In this document: piece after piece, positions 39,929 through 49,339 of the stretch
Layout of the letters: every line of letters starts with the position of its first letter
Position numbering within the stretch: the stretch's first letter is position 1
Source of the DNA: Pseudomonas sp.
GTDB lineage: Bacteria; Pseudomonadota; Gammaproteobacteria; Pseudomonadales; Pseudomonadaceae
Direction: 5' to 3'
Length of the DNA: 64,000 nt
NCBI RefSeq assembly: GCF_017744435.1
Contig: NZ_JAGIBG010000021.1
Span: 1-64,000 of the forward strand
Position numbers and translations under genes: made by a program
The notes under the pieces: generated by a model
The model's input: the letters and a program-made list of their open reading frames with translations, nothing else
Told to the model about the DNA's origin: nothing
The model's database searches: none

Positions 39929-41851
39929 ATGAGTATTTTTAGCCACTTCCAACAACGCTTCGAGTCCACGCGTCAGGAAGAACTCTCGCTGCAGGAGTAC
40001 CTCGAGCTGTGCAAAGAGGATCGCAGTGCTTACGCATCCGCGGCTGAACGGCTGTTGCTGGCCATCGGCGAGCCGGAACTGATCGACACCTCCAGCAACT
40101 CCAGGCTGTCGCGAATCTTCTCCAACAAGGTTATTCGCCGGTATCCGGCCTTTGCCGACTTCCATGGCATGGAAGAGTGCATCGACCAGATCGTTTCGTA
40201 CTTCCGCCACGCCGCCCAAGGCCTGGAAGAGAAGAAACAGATCCTCTATCTGCTGGGCCCGGTAGGCGGCGGTAAATCGTCGCTGGCCGAGAAACTCAAG
40301 CAGCTGATGGAAAAAGTACCGTTCTACGCCATCAAGGGCTCGCCGGTATTCGAGTCCCCGCTGGGACTGTTCAATGCCACCGAAGACGGGGCCATTCTCG
40401 AGGAAGAGTACGGCATCTCGCGGCGCTACCTGAATACCATCATGTCGCCCTGGGCCACCAAGCGACTGCAGGAATTTGGCGGCGATATCAGCAAGTTCAG
40501 GGTGGTGAAGCTGTACCCCTCGATCCTCAATCAGATCGCCATCGCCAAGACCGAACCGGGTGACGAGAACAACCAGGACATCTCTGCCCTGGTCGGTAAA
40601 GTGGATATCCGCAAACTCGAAGAATTCCCACAGAACGACGCCGATGCCTACAGCTACTCGGGCGCACTGTGCCGGGCCAACCAGGGCCTGATGGAGTTCG
40701 TCGAAATGTTCAAGGCGCCGATCAAGGTCCTGCACCCCTTGCTCACCGCCACCCAGGAAGGCAACTACAACAGCACCGAAGGCCTTGGGGCCATCCCCTA
40801 CACCGGTATCCTGCTGGCCCACTCCAACGAATCGGAGTGGCACACCTTCCGCAACAACAAGAACAACGAAGCGTTCATCGACCGGATCTACATCGTCAAG
40901 GTGCCGTACTGCCTGCGCGTCAGCGACGAGATCAAGATCTACGACAAGTTGCTGGTCAACAGCTCGCTGGCCAAGGCCCATTGCGCACCAGACACGCTGA
41001 AGATGCTCGCCCAGTTCACCGTGCTCTCACGCCTCAAGGAGCCGGAAAACTCCAACATCTACTCGAAGATGCGCGTCTACGACGGCGAAAACCTCAAGGA
41101 CACCGACCCAAAAGCCAAGTCGATCCAGGAGTACCGCGATGCGGCGGGCGTCGACGAAGGCATGAACGGTCTGTCGACCCGCTTCGCCTTCAAGATTCTC
41201 TCCAAGGTGTTCAACTTCGATCCGCATGAAGTGGCAGCCAACCCGGTGCACCTGCTGTATGTGCTGGAACAGCAGATCGAGCAGGAACAGTTCCCGGCCG
41301 AAGTGCGCGAGCGCTACCTGCGCTACCTGAAGGAGTACCTGGCACCTCGCTACATCGAATTCATCGGCAAGGAAATCCAGACTGCCTACCTCGAGTCCTA
41401 CAGTGAATACGGCCAGAACATCTTCGACCGCTATGTGCTTTACGCCGACTTCTGGATCCAGGACCAGGAATACCGCGACCCGGAGACCGGCGAGATCCTC
41501 AACCGCATCGCCCTCAACGAAGAGCTGGAAAAGATCGAGAAGCCGGCAGGCATCAGCAATCCGAAGGATTTCCGCAACGAGATCGTCAACTTCGTGCTGC
41601 GCGCCCGTGCCAACAACAATGGCAAGAACCCGAGCTGGCTCAGCTACGAGAAGCTGCGGGTGGTGATCGAGAAGAAAATGTTCTCCAACACCGAGGACCT
41701 GCTGCCGGTCATCAGCTTCAACGCCAAGGCCAGCAAGGAGGACCAACAGAAGCACAACGACTTCGTCACGCGGATGGTGGAGCGTGGCTACACCGACAAA
41801 CAGGTGCGCCTGCTGTCGGAATGGTACCTGCGGGTCAGGAAATCGCAATAA
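39929..41851 (+). CDS. prkA: PrkA family serine protein kinase
   Basis: Homologue of E. coli YeaG, 640 residues. AAA-like domain with P-loop LLGPVGGGKSSLAEKL (about residue 110), long central region, and a C-terminal PrkA kinase domain. YeaG acts in nitrogen starvation and stationary-phase stress in E. coli. First of three genes with a DUF444 protein and a SpoVR protein, an arrangement kept widely in proteobacteria. GAGGTGACGTC lies before the ATG. A palindromic repeat lies between this and the next gene. Confidence 0.95.
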   Translation: MSIFSHFQQRFESTRQEELSLQEYLELCKEDRSAYASAAERLLLAIGEPELIDTSSNSRLSRIFSNKVIRRYPAFADFHGMEECIDQIVSYFRHAAQGLEEKKQILYLLGPVGGGKSSLAEKLKQLMEKVPFYAIKGSPVFESPLGLFNATEDGAILEEEYGISRRYLNTIMSPWATKRLQEFGGDISKFRVVKLYPSILNQIAIAKTEPGDENNQDISALVGKVDIRKLEEFPQNDADAYSYSGALCRANQGLMEFVEMFKAPIKVLHPLLTATQEGNYNSTEGLGAIPYTGILLAHSNESEWHTFRNNKNNEAFIDRIYIVKVPYCLRVSDEIKIYDKLLVNSSLAKAHCAPDTLKMLAQFTVLSRLKEPENSNIYSKMRVYDGENLKDTDPKAKSIQEYRDAAGVDEGMNGLSTRFAFKILSKVFNFDPHEVAANPVHLLYVLEQQIEQEQFPAEVRERYLRYLKEYLAPRYIEFIGKEIQTAYLESYSEYGQNIFDRYVLYADFWIQDQEYRDPETGEILNRIALNEELEKIEKPAGISNPKDFRNEIVNFVLRARANNNGKNPSWLSYEKLRVVIEKKMFSNTEDLLPVISFNAKASKEDQQKHNDFVTRMVERGYTDKQVRLLSEWYLRVRKSQ

Positions 41852-41854
41852 AGC

Positions 41855-41973
41855 GGCAAGCTACAAGCCGCACGCTTCAAGCTGCCCAGCGCCGAGCGCA
41901 AGCCCGGCGCCGTAGCTTGCAGCAGCGGTGGCTGCTCTTTCCTGCAGTCTGAAGCTTGTGGCTTGCAGCTGCT
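41855..41973. repeat. Imperfect inverted repeat between prkA and the DUF444 gene
   Basis: Segment 41859-41885 (AGCTACAAGCCGCACGCTTC..) is largely the inverse of 41944-41973 (..GAAGCTTGTGGCTTGCAGCT), about 23 of 27 matching. The AAGCTTCAAGCTGC style is another Pseudomonas intergenic repeat type, not REP. It fills almost the whole 141-base gap and could form a long hairpin in the operon message. Confidence 0.65.
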
Positions 41974-41992
41974 CCCAGCTACCGGAGGGACC

Positions 41993-43264
41993 ATGAGCTA
42001 CGTTATCGACCGACGCCTGAACGGCAAGAACAAGAGCACGGTCAACCGCCAGCGCTTCCTGCGGCGTTACCGTGAACACATCAAGAAGGCCGTTGAAGAG
42101 GCCGTGAGCCGCCGTTCCATCATGGATATGGAACACGGTGAACAGATCAGCATTCCGGGACGGGACATCGATGAACCGGTGCTGCACCATGGTCGTGGCG
42201 GCAAACAGACCATCGTGCACCCAGGCAACAAGGAATTCACCGCCGGCGAGCACATCCCCCGGCCCCAGGGCGGCGGGGGCGGCAGCGGCCGCGGCAAGGC
42301 CGGCAACTCCGGCGAGGGCATGGACGATTTCGTCTTCCAGATTACCCAGGAAGAGTTCCTCGAATTCATGTTCGAAGACCTCGAATTGCCCAACCTGGTC
42401 AAACGCCACCTGACCGGCGCCGACACCTTCAAGACCGTGCGAGCCGGTATCGCCAACGAAGGTAACCCGTCCCGCATCAACATCGTCCGCACCCTGCGCT
42501 CGGCCCACGCCCGGCGCATTGCCCTGACCGGCAGCAGCCGTGCACTGCTGCGCGAAGCACAGAAGGAACTGGACCGGCTGAAAGTCGAGGAACCCGACAA
42601 CTTCACCGACATCCAGGAAGTCGAACAGGAAATCGAGCGGCTCAAGGCACGCATCAACCGCCTGCCCTTCCTCGACACCTTCGACCTCAAGTACAACCTG
42701 CTGGTCAAGCAACCCAATCCCAGTTCCAAGGCAGTGATGTTCTGCCTGATGGACGTGTCCGGCTCGATGACCCAGGCCACCAAGGACATCGCCAAACGCT
42801 TCTTCATCCTGCTGTACCTGTTCCTCAAGCGTAACTACGACCGCATCGAGGTGGTGTTCATCCGCCACCACACCAGCGCCCGCGAAGTCGACGAGGAAGA
42901 GTTCTTCTACTCCCGGGAAACCGGCGGCACCATCGTTTCCAGTGCGCTGAAGATGATGCAGGAAATCATGGCTGAACGTTACCCGGCCGCCGACTGGAAC
43001 ATCTATGCCGCCCAGGCCTCCGACGGCGACAACTGGAACGACGACTCGCCGATCTGCCGCGAGATCCTGTCCAAGCAGATCATGCCGCATGTGCAGTACT
43101 ACACTTACGTTGAGATCACCCCGCGTGAACACCAGGCGTTGTGGTACGAGTACGAGCGAATCGGCGAGGCCTTCCCCGACACGTTCGCCCAGCAGCAGTT
43201 GGTATCGGCCGGCGATATCTACCCGGTCTTCCGTGAACTCTTCCAGCGCAGGTTAGCCACATGA
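41993..43264 (+). CDS. DUF444 / YeaH family protein (von Willebrand A-like)
   Basis: Protein of 423 residues. The N-terminal half is charged with a Gly-rich linker (about residues 85-105, [13 protein letters not shown]); the C-terminal half has a vWA-like fold with a MIDAS-type MDVSGSM motif (about residue 252). It is the partner of PrkA in the conserved trio; the mechanism is not established. ATG 41993 with GGAGGGACC upstream. Its stop overlaps the spoVR-like start by 4 bases. Confidence 0.93.
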   Translation: MSYVIDRRLNGKNKSTVNRQRFLRRYREHIKKAVEEAVSRRSIMDMEHGEQISIPGRDIDEPVLHHGRGGKQTIVHPGNKEFTAGEHIPRPQGGGGGSGRGKAGNSGEGMDDFVFQITQEEFLEFMFEDLELPNLVKRHLTGADTFKTVRAGIANEGNPSRINIVRTLRSAHARRIALTGSSRALLREAQKELDRLKVEEPDNFTDIQEVEQEIERLKARINRLPFLDTFDLKYNLLVKQPNPSSKAVMFCLMDVSGSMTQATKDIAKRFFILLYLFLKRNYDRIEVVFIRHHTSAREVDEEEFFYSRETGGTIVSSALKMMQEIMAERYPAADWNIYAAQASDGDNWNDDSPICREILSKQIMPHVQYYTYVEITPREHQALWYEYERIGEAFPDTFAQQQLVSAGDIYPVFRELFQRRLAT

Positions 43265-44829
43265 CCGCCAGAGCACAGAGACGCCAACCCATTTCCACCG
43301 GGTCCGAGTGGACGTTCGAGCTGATCCAGACCTACGACCGGGAAATCAGCCGGCTGGCCGAGCGTTACGCACTGGATACCTACCCCAACCAGATCGAGGT
43401 GATCACCGCCGAGCAGATGATGGACGCCTACGCTTCCGTCGGTATGCCGCTGGGTTATCACCACTGGTCCTACGGCAAGCAGTTCCTCAGTACCGAGAAG
43501 TCCTACAGCCGGGGCCAGATGGGCCTGGCCTACGAGATCGTGATCAATTCCGATCCGTGCATCGCCTACCTGATGGAAGAAAACACCATGTGCATGCAGG
43601 CACTGGTGATCGCCCATGCTTGCTATGGCCACAACAGTTTCTTCAAGGGCAACTACCTGTTCCGCACCTGGACCGACGCCACGTCGATCATCGACTACCT
43701 GGTGTTCGCCAAGCAGTACATCGCTCAATGCGAAGAACGCCACGGCATCGATGCCGTGGAAGACCTGATCGACTCCTGCCACGCGCTGATGAACTACGGC
43801 GTGGATCGTTACAAGCGCCCCTATCCGATCTCCGCCGAAGAAGAACGCCGGCGCCAGAAAGACCGTGAAGAACACCTGCAGCGGCAGATCAATGACCTGT
43901 GGCGCACCATTCCAAAGAGTGCCGAAAAAGGCGGCGAGCGCGACGATGCGCGGTTCCCCTCCGAACCGCAGGAAAACATCCTCTACTTCATCGAGAAGAA
44001 CGCCCCGCTGCTCGAACCCTGGCAGCGCGAAGTGGTGCGCATCGTGCGCAAGATCGCCCAGTACTTCTACCCACAGCGCCAGACCCAGGTGATGAACGAA
44101 GGTTGGGCGACGTTCTGGCACTACACCCTGATGAACGACCTGTACGACGAGGGCCTGATCACCGAAGGCTTCATGATGGAGTTCCTGCAGTCGCACACCA
44201 GCGTGGTGTTCCAGCCCGGGTTCGACAGCCCGTATTACAGCGGCATAAACCCCTATGCGCTGGGCTTTGCCATGTACACCGACATCCGCCGCATGTGCGA
44301 AAACCCGACCGAGGAAGATCGCCGCTGGTTCCCCGACATTGCCGGCAGTGACTGGCTCTCTACCATCAAGTTTGCCATGAGCAGCTTCAAGGACGAGAGC
44401 TTCATCCTGCAGTATCTGTCACCCAAGGTGATGCGTGACCTGAAGCTGTTCAGTATCCTCGATGACGACCAGCGCGACGACCTGCTGGTACCGGCCATCC
44501 ATGACGAGGCCGGCTACCGAATCATTCGCGAGCAACTGGCAGCCCAGTACAACCTCGGCAACCGCGAGCCCAACGTGCAGATCTGGAGCATCGACCGCCG
44601 TGGCGATCGCTCGCTGACCTTGCGCCACCAGCAGCACAACCGCAAACCGCTGGGCGATTCCACCGAGGAAGTGCTCAAGCATCTGCACCGCCTGTGGGGC
44701 TTCGATATCCACCTGGAGACCGTACAGGGCGACCAGGTGGTCAAGACCCATCACATGCCACCCCGTGGGGAGCATGCCGAGAGCGGCGACTACGGGCGCA
44801 TGGACCTCGCCGTCATCCACCACCTCTGA
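43261..44829 (+). CDS. SpoVR family protein (YcgB-like)
   Basis: Protein of 522 residues with the family blocks [43 protein letters not shown] and [20 protein letters not shown]. Named after a Bacillus spore cortex protein; in proteobacteria linked to stationary-phase stress, molecular activity not known. ATGA overlap with the DUF444 gene shows coupled translation. Conserved His/Glu clusters suggest a metal site (inference). Confidence 0.94.
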   Translation: MTARAQRRQPISTGSEWTFELIQTYDREISRLAERYALDTYPNQIEVITAEQMMDAYASVGMPLGYHHWSYGKQFLSTEKSYSRGQMGLAYEIVINSDPCIAYLMEENTMCMQALVIAHACYGHNSFFKGNYLFRTWTDATSIIDYLVFAKQYIAQCEERHGIDAVEDLIDSCHALMNYGVDRYKRPYPISAEEERRRQKDREEHLQRQINDLWRTIPKSAEKGGERDDARFPSEPQENILYFIEKNAPLLEPWQREVVRIVRKIAQYFYPQRQTQVMNEGWATFWHYTLMNDLYDEGLITEGFMMEFLQSHTSVVFQPGFDSPYYSGINPYALGFAMYTDIRRMCENPTEEDRRWFPDIAGSDWLSTIKFAMSSFKDESFILQYLSPKVMRDLKLFSILDDDQRDDLLVPAIHDEAGYRIIREQLAAQYNLGNREPNVQIWSIDRRGDRSLTLRHQQHNRKPLGDSTEEVLKHLHRLWGFDIHLETVQGDQVVKTHHMPPRGEHAESGDYGRMDLAVIHHL

Positions 44830-44883
44830 TGCACCGCCATTGCTGCCGACAGGGTATCCTGTGGGTAGTAATGGAGGCTGCAC

Positions 44884-45978
44884 ATGCACATCTACAAAGT
44901 CGGCGGCGCAGTACGCGACCGCCTGCTCGGGAGCCCGGTCAGCGATATCGACTGGCTGGTGGTCGGCGCCACGGTCGAAGAAATGCACGCCCAGGGTTTT
45001 CGCCCGGTCGGCGCTGATTTCCCGGTTTTCCTGCATCCAAAGACCGGCGAGGAATATGCCCTGGCGCGCACCGAGCGCAAGAGCGGGCGTGGTTACGGCG
45101 GGTTCACTTTTCACGCAAGCCCCGACGTGACGCTGGAAGAAGACCTGATCCGCCGGGACCTGACCATCAATGCGATGGCCGAAGATGAACAGGGCACTGT
45201 GTACGATCCCTACCACGGTCAGGCCGACCTTGAACAACGCATTCTGCGCCATGTTTCCCCCGCGTTCGCCGAAGATCCCCTGCGTGTACTGCGCGTTGCC
45301 CGCTTTGCAGCGCGCTATGCCCCCCTGGGTTTTCAGGTCGCCGATGAAACATTGGCATTGATGCGCCAGATCGCCGAATCAGGCGAACTGCAGGCGCTGA
45401 CCGCCGAACGCAGCTGGAAGGAGATCGAGCGAGCGCTGATGGAAAGCCAGCCGCAGGTGTTCATCCAGGTGCTGCGCGCCTGTGGCGCCCTGAAAGAATT
45501 GATGCCCGAACTGGAGCATGGCGGGGATACCCTGGCGGCACTGCAGCGGGCGGCTGAGCACCAGCAGCCATTGGCGGTGCGCTGGGCGTGCTTGCTTCGC
45601 GGGCTGGAGCCAGCAGCGATCAAAGCGCTCAACCAGCGTTTCAAGGCGCCGCGTGAATGCCAGGAACTGGCCGTGCTGGTGGGTGAGTTTGCCGGGCGGG
45701 CTGACGACGCGTTGCAGTTAACGCCTGCAAACTTGCTGGAAATGCTGCAGAAGTTCGACGTTTATCGACGACCGCAGCGTATTGAAGATTTCATTGCCGC
45801 GTGTGAAATGGCCGTACCTGAAGGTTATCCACAGGCCCAGTATCTGCGCGAGGCAGCAGCAGCGGCACGGGCGGTGGATGTGAAGCCACTGGTGGAAGCC
45901 GGATTGACCGGCCAAGGCCTGGGCGAGGCCCTCAAAAGTGAGCGGCTGAAAGCGCTCGAGGCTTACAAGTCGGGCTGA
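44884..45978 (+). CDS. cca: CCA-adding tRNA nucleotidyltransferase without HD domain
   Basis: Adds or repairs the 3' CCA of tRNAs. It has 364 residues: class II nucleotidyltransferase head with [24 protein letters not shown] (catalytic Asp pair), [12 protein letters not shown], and the RNA-binding neck [12 protein letters not shown]. coli Cca (412 residues) has a C-terminal HD phosphohydrolase; no HxxxH/HD motif is visible here, so the added phosphatase activities are probably absent. GGAGGCTGCAC precedes ATG. A REP pair follows. Confidence 0.95.
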   Translation: MHIYKVGGAVRDRLLGSPVSDIDWLVVGATVEEMHAQGFRPVGADFPVFLHPKTGEEYALARTERKSGRGYGGFTFHASPDVTLEEDLIRRDLTINAMAEDEQGTVYDPYHGQADLEQRILRHVSPAFAEDPLRVLRVARFAARYAPLGFQVADETLALMRQIAESGELQALTAERSWKEIERALMESQPQVFIQVLRACGALKELMPELEHGGDTLAALQRAAEHQQPLAVRWACLLRGLEPAAIKALNQRFKAPRECQELAVLVGEFAGRADDALQLTPANLLEMLQKFDVYRRPQRIEDFIAACEMAVPEGYPQAQYLREAAAAARAVDVKPLVEAGLTGQGLGEALKSERLKALEAYKSG

Positions 45979-45985
45979 CCACACT

Positions 45986-46078
45986 GGCCCTTTCGCGGCT
46001 AAAGCCGCTCCCACAGGGACTGCATGATGCCAAGGCTTATGCGGTCCCTGTGGGAGCGGCTTTAGCCGCGAAAGGGCC
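45986..46078. repeat. Perfect REP inverted pair
   Basis: Arms 45986-46019 and 46045-46078 are exact inverses over 34 bases (GGCCCTTTCGCGGCTAAAGC..), separated by 25 bases. It lies between convergent cca and folK. Arm identity suggests a recent or repaired copy. Confidence 0.88.
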
Positions 46079-46087
46079 GGTACAGGC

Positions 46088-46597
46088 TCACGCCTGGGTC
46101 AGCTGCACTCCCCGCCATTCGAAAGCAACAGGCGCCAACACCTGGTCGATCCGCGCCTCCTGCCACAACTGCGCCATGCTTTTCCCGGCCCCGGGATGCA
46201 CAAGCTCCGGCGCCAGCAGCGACAACGGCCACAGCACGAAGGCATTCTTCAGGATCTCCGCCCGAGGCAGCACCAGCCCATCGAACGTGCCATGCAGGTC
46301 GTCATACATGAGTACATCGATATCCAGCGGCAGGCCCTTGCGATCCGGTGCATAGCGACCGTTGTCCGCCTCGATGAACTTGAGCCGGCGATCCAGCTCC
46401 ATCAGTGGCAGATCGGTCTTGCCGGTGACCACGAAGTTGATGAACGGTCCGCTCTTGATCCCCACCGCCTGGCTCTCGAACGCCGGGGAACATTGCATGT
46501 CGCTGAGAATGGCCGCCAACGCATCGAGCCCCGCACACAGGTGCTGGTGGCGATCGATATTGCTGCCAAGGCCCAGATAAACCGTGCTCAGAGACAT
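46088..46597 (-). CDS. folK: 2-amino-4-hydroxy-6-hydroxymethyldihydropteridine pyrophosphokinase
   Basis: Pyrophosphate transfer to the pterin in folate synthesis. It has 169 residues with YLGLGSNIDRHQHL, the FINFVV pterin site and RKGLPLDIDVLMYDD (metal-binding Asp pair). Start overlaps folB by 10 bases, so the two are coupled. Confidence 0.95.
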   Translation of the reverse strand: MSLSTVYLGLGSNIDRHQHLCAGLDALAAILSDMQCSPAFESQAVGIKSGPFINFVVTGKTDLPLMELDRRLKFIEADNGRYAPDRKGLPLDIDVLMYDDLHGTFDGLVLPRAEILKNAFVLWPLSLLAPELVHPGAGKSMAQLWQEARIDQVLAPVAFEWRGVQLTQA

Positions 46598-46944
46598 CCG
46601 CGCTCGATCTCCACGCCAACACCGCCACGGGCGGCGGGAACGGCACCCGGCTTGGTCAGCTTCAACCGAACCCAGGGAATGTGGAACTCTTCCATCAGCG
46701 TCGCCACCAGGCGCTCGGCAAAGGTTTCCACCAGTTCAAAGCGCGCCTGTTCGGCAAATGCCTGGACCCTTGCCGAAACACTGGCGTAGTCGAGCGCCAG
46801 GTTCAGGTCATCACCGGCCGCTGCCGGGCGGTTGTCCCAGGCAAAACTCAGGTCCAGGCGCAGGCACTGGCGAATATCCCGTTCCCAGTCATAGGCACCG
46901 ATGACGGTATCGACTTCCAGGCCTTCGATGAACACTCTGTCCAA
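46588..46944 (-). CDS. folB: Dihydroneopterin aldolase
   Basis: Step before FolK in folate synthesis. It has 118 residues with [21 protein letters not shown] and the catalytic-region [14 protein letters not shown] and KLTKPGAV. Start chosen at TTG 46944, which has GGAG eight bases upstream and gives the usual N-terminus (M)DRVFIEG; another TTG at 46968 would add eight residues (MSCCGEKC) without family support. Divergent from plsY. Confidence 0.92.
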   Translation of the reverse strand: MDRVFIEGLEVDTVIGAYDWERDIRQCLRLDLSFAWDNRPAAAGDDLNLALDYASVSARVQAFAEQARFELVETFAERLVATLMEEFHIPWVRLKLTKPGAVPAARGGVGVEIERGCL

Positions 46945-47018
46945 GCACTTTTCTCCACAGCACGACAAGGGCGACTGGCGCCGTTAGAATCAGGGCGTCC
47001 TCGCCCGGAATAGTTAGC

Positions 47019-47588
47019 ATGTTTTGGTTATTGGCGCTGCTCGCCTACCTGCTCGGCTCGCTGTCCTTCGCCATCGTCCTCAGCCGCCTTTCGGGCAGCC
47101 CGGACCCGCGTTCCAGCGGTTCGGGCAATGCCGGCGCCACCAACATGCTGCGCCTGGCAGGCCGTAAACTGGCGATCCTGACCCTGCTTGGCGACCTGTG
47201 CAAGGGCCTGTTGCCGGTTTTGCTCGCCCGCGCTGCCGGCCTTGGCCTGCAGGAGCAGGCCTGGGTCGGTGTCTGCGCAGTGCTCGGCCACCTGTTTCCG
47301 CTGTACTTCCGCTTTCGCGGCGGCAAAGGCGTCGCCACCGCCGCCGGCATGCTCATGGGCCTGTATTTCCCGGCCGCACTGCTGGCCATCGGCGCCTGGC
47401 TGCTGACCTTCTACCTCACGCGTACCAGCTCGCTGGCAGCGCTTGTCGCGACCCCGCTGACCTTGCCACTGCTGGCCTGGCGCGAGCCGGAGGCGCTGCT
47501 GCCGATCGCCGTGCTCACGGTGATGATCGTCTGGCGCCACCGCAACAATCTGCGCGATTTGTTTGCCGGGCGCGAAAGGCATTTCTGA
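47019..47588 (+). CDS. plsY: Glycerol-3-phosphate acyltransferase PlsY
   Basis: Integral membrane enzyme transferring acyl from acyl-phosphate to glycerol 3-phosphate. It has 189 residues, about five helices, and the family motifs [12 protein letters not shown] (about residue 33), [19 protein letters not shown] and a third near the C-terminus. Classical neighbour of tsaD and folB in gammaproteobacteria. Convergent with tsaD, 15 bases apart. Confidence 0.96.
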   Translation: MFWLLALLAYLLGSLSFAIVLSRLSGSPDPRSSGSGNAGATNMLRLAGRKLAILTLLGDLCKGLLPVLLARAAGLGLQEQAWVGVCAVLGHLFPLYFRFRGGKGVATAAGMLMGLYFPAALLAIGAWLLTFYLTRTSSLAALVATPLTLPLLAWREPEALLPIAVLTVMIVWRHRNNLRDLFAGRERHF

Positions 47589-47603
47589 CGCGCCCGCAAG
47601 CCT

Positions 47604-48629
47604 TCACACCGGCGGCAGCTGCTCCATCGGCCAGCGCGCCTGCACGCTGATCGCCAGGTCCTGCTGCTGCCCGGACAACAGGCGCTGGCAACCGGCATAG
47701 GCGATCATTGCGCCGTTATCGGTGCAGAACTGCGGACGCGCGTAGTACACGTTGCCCTTGAGACCGGCCAGCATGTCTTCCAGCGAGGCGCGCAACGCCT
47801 TGTTGGCACTCACGCCACCGGCGATGACCAGGCGCTTGAGGCCAGTCTGCTTGAGGGCGCGCTTGCACTTGATGGTCAGAGTCTCCACCACCGCCTGCTG
47901 GAATGCCAGGGACACGTCGCAACGGGTTTGCTCGTTGTCGTCGCCAGCATTCTTGCACTGCTGCCAGGTGTTCAAGGCGAAGGTCTTGAGGCCGCTGAAG
48001 CTGAACTCAAGGCCCGGCCGATCGGTCATCGGCCGCGGGAACACGAAGCGCCCAGGCACACCCTGTTCAGCCAGGCGCGCGATTTCCGGGCCCCCTGGGT
48101 AATTGAGGCCGATCAGCTTGGCGGTCTTGTCGAACGCTTCGCCAGCCGCATCGTCGAGGCTCTCGCCCAGCAGCTCGTATTGACCGATGCCATCCACCCG
48201 CACCAGCTGGGTGTGGCCGCCGGAAACCAACAAAGCGACGAACGGAAACTCGGGCGGGTTTTCCTCCAGCATCGGTGCCAGCAGGTGGCCTTCCATATGG
48301 TGTACGCCGATTGCCGGGATATCCCAGGCGAAGGCCAGGGCCTGGGCGCACGAGGCGCCGACCAGCAGCGCACCGACCAGGCCAGGACCCGCGGTGTAGG
48401 CGATGGCGTCGATCTCGGTGGCAACGCAGCCCGCCTCCTCCAGCACCTGGCGGATGAGCGGCAGCATGCGCTTGACGTGGTCGCGCGAGGCGAGCTCGGG
48501 TACCACGCCGCCGAACACGCGGTGCAGGTCGATCTGACTGAACAGCGCGTCGGCTAACAAACCGCGCTCACTGTCGTATAATGCGACGCCGGTTTCGTCG
48601 CAGGATGTTTCCAATCCCAGTACTAGCAT
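47604..48629 (-). CDS. tsaD: tRNA threonylcarbamoyladenosine transferase TsaD
   Basis: Catalytic subunit for t6A at position 37 of ANN-reading tRNAs, with TsaB and TsaE. It has 341 residues with [15 protein letters not shown], the metal-binding [12 protein letters not shown] (about residue 111), [11 protein letters not shown] and [10 protein letters not shown]. Divergent from rpsU, as in E. coli; its 5' end carries a promoter-like sequence reading towards rpsU. Confidence 0.97.
   Translation of the reverse strand: MLVLGLETSCDETGVALYDSERGLLADALFSQIDLHRVFGGVVPELASRDHVKRMLPLIRQVLEEAGCVATEIDAIAYTAGPGLVGALLVGASCAQALAFAWDIPAIGVHHMEGHLLAPMLEENPPEFPFVALLVSGGHTQLVRVDGIGQYELLGESLDDAAGEAFDKTAKLIGLNYPGGPEIARLAEQGVPGRFVFPRPMTDRPGLEFSFSGLKTFALNTWQQCKNAGDDNEQTRCDVSLAFQQAVVETLTIKCKRALKQTGLKRLVIAGGVSANKALRASLEDMLAGLKGNVYYARPQFCTDNGAMIAYAGCQRLLSGQQQDLAISVQARWPMEQLPPV
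48554..48582 (+). promoter_or_regulatory. Candidate promoter of rpsU-dnaG-rpoD inside tsaD
   Basis: Plus strand CTAACA (48554-48559), 17-bp spacer, perfect TATAAT (48577-48582), about 250 bases before rpsU and inside the divergent tsaD 5' end. E. coli also has promoters of this macromolecular-synthesis operon in that region. Confidence 0.5.
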
Positions 48630-48733
48630 GGGCTCGTCCCTTGTGGGGGCTGAATTCGAAGCCGCGCATGATAGTCCCCGTGCCGGGTGCCGACCAGCGG
48701 TTTTCGATCAGAGGCTTTGCATTCCGGCGTACT

Positions 48734-48756
48734 AAGGGTTAACATCCGCAACCCTT
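48734..48756. repeat. Inverted repeat AAGGGTT / AACCCTT before rpsU
   Basis: Seven-base arms (48734-48740, 48750-48756) with a 9-base loop in the rpsU leader region. Possibly an operator or an mRNA hairpin; no assigned role. Confidence 0.5.
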
Positions 48757-48834
48757 GAAAACCGACGTTCTCCAGCACACCTTTTGTTTTGCCAGGAGCA
48801 CGTCTACCCCGGTAATGAATTAAGGTAGCCCTGG

Positions 48835-49050
48835 ATGCCAGCCGTCAAAGTTAAAGAGAACGAACCCTTCGACGTAGCTCTGCGTCGTTTCAAGCGCTCC
48901 TGCGAAAAAGCCGGTGTACTGGCTGAAGTTCGTAGCCGCGAGTTTTACGAGAAGCCGACCGCCGAGCGTAAGCGCAAAGCAGCTGCTGCTGTTAAGCGTC
49001 ACGCCAAGAAAGTTCAGCGCGAACAGCGCCGCGCCGTTCGTCTGTACTAA
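48835..49050 (+). CDS. rpsU: 30S ribosomal protein S21
   Basis: Small basic protein of 71 residues ([20 protein letters not shown].. ending QRRAVRLY), needed for translation start. TAAGGTAGCCCTGG precedes the ATG. First gene of the rpsU-dnaG-rpoD operon. A GCCCGGC/GCCGGGC hairpin without T-run follows at 49082-49100; the 289-base gap to dnaG is otherwise unassigned. Confidence 0.98.
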   Translation: MPAVKVKENEPFDVALRRFKRSCEKAGVLAEVRSREFYEKPTAERKRKAAAAVKRHAKKVQREQRRAVRLY

Positions 49051-49081
49051 TACAGACGTTCTACGCTAGAGCTTCTGCCCT

Positions 49082-49100
49082 GCCCGGCTCACCGCCGGGC
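49082..49100 (+). other. GC hairpin between rpsU and dnaG
   Basis: Seven-bp stem with a 5-base loop, no T-run. In E. coli a terminator here lowers dnaG expression relative to rpsU; this may serve as an RNA processing or pausing site. Role not shown. Confidence 0.45.
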
Positions 49101-49339
49101 CGATGGCAGCGGCTTGCTTCAAACCTTGAGCAGCTAGCCCAAGGCGCCCGTCGCAACCTGCAGTGGGCAAATGCATCAAAGCGTCAGATCTGGTTTCGGC
49201 CAGGCGTGCACGTCCTGACTGACGGGCCCTTGCGGCTACCGACGAGCACACATTCCCTCGCATTTCCCCCTACTAAGCATTCGCCCCTCTGCGGCGCGTT
49301 AGCGATTAGACTTGCCAGTTGCCAGATGACGAGACTGCC

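Noticed and set aside
45986..46078. REP pairs as insertion-sequence ends or attachment sites
   Set aside because: They enclose only short spacers with no transposase or integrase gene and no target duplication.
49051..49339. Possible small gene between rpsU and dnaG
   Set aside because: The only frame there is short, without a good ribosome site or recognisable sequence. I left the gap as regulatory/unknown DNA.
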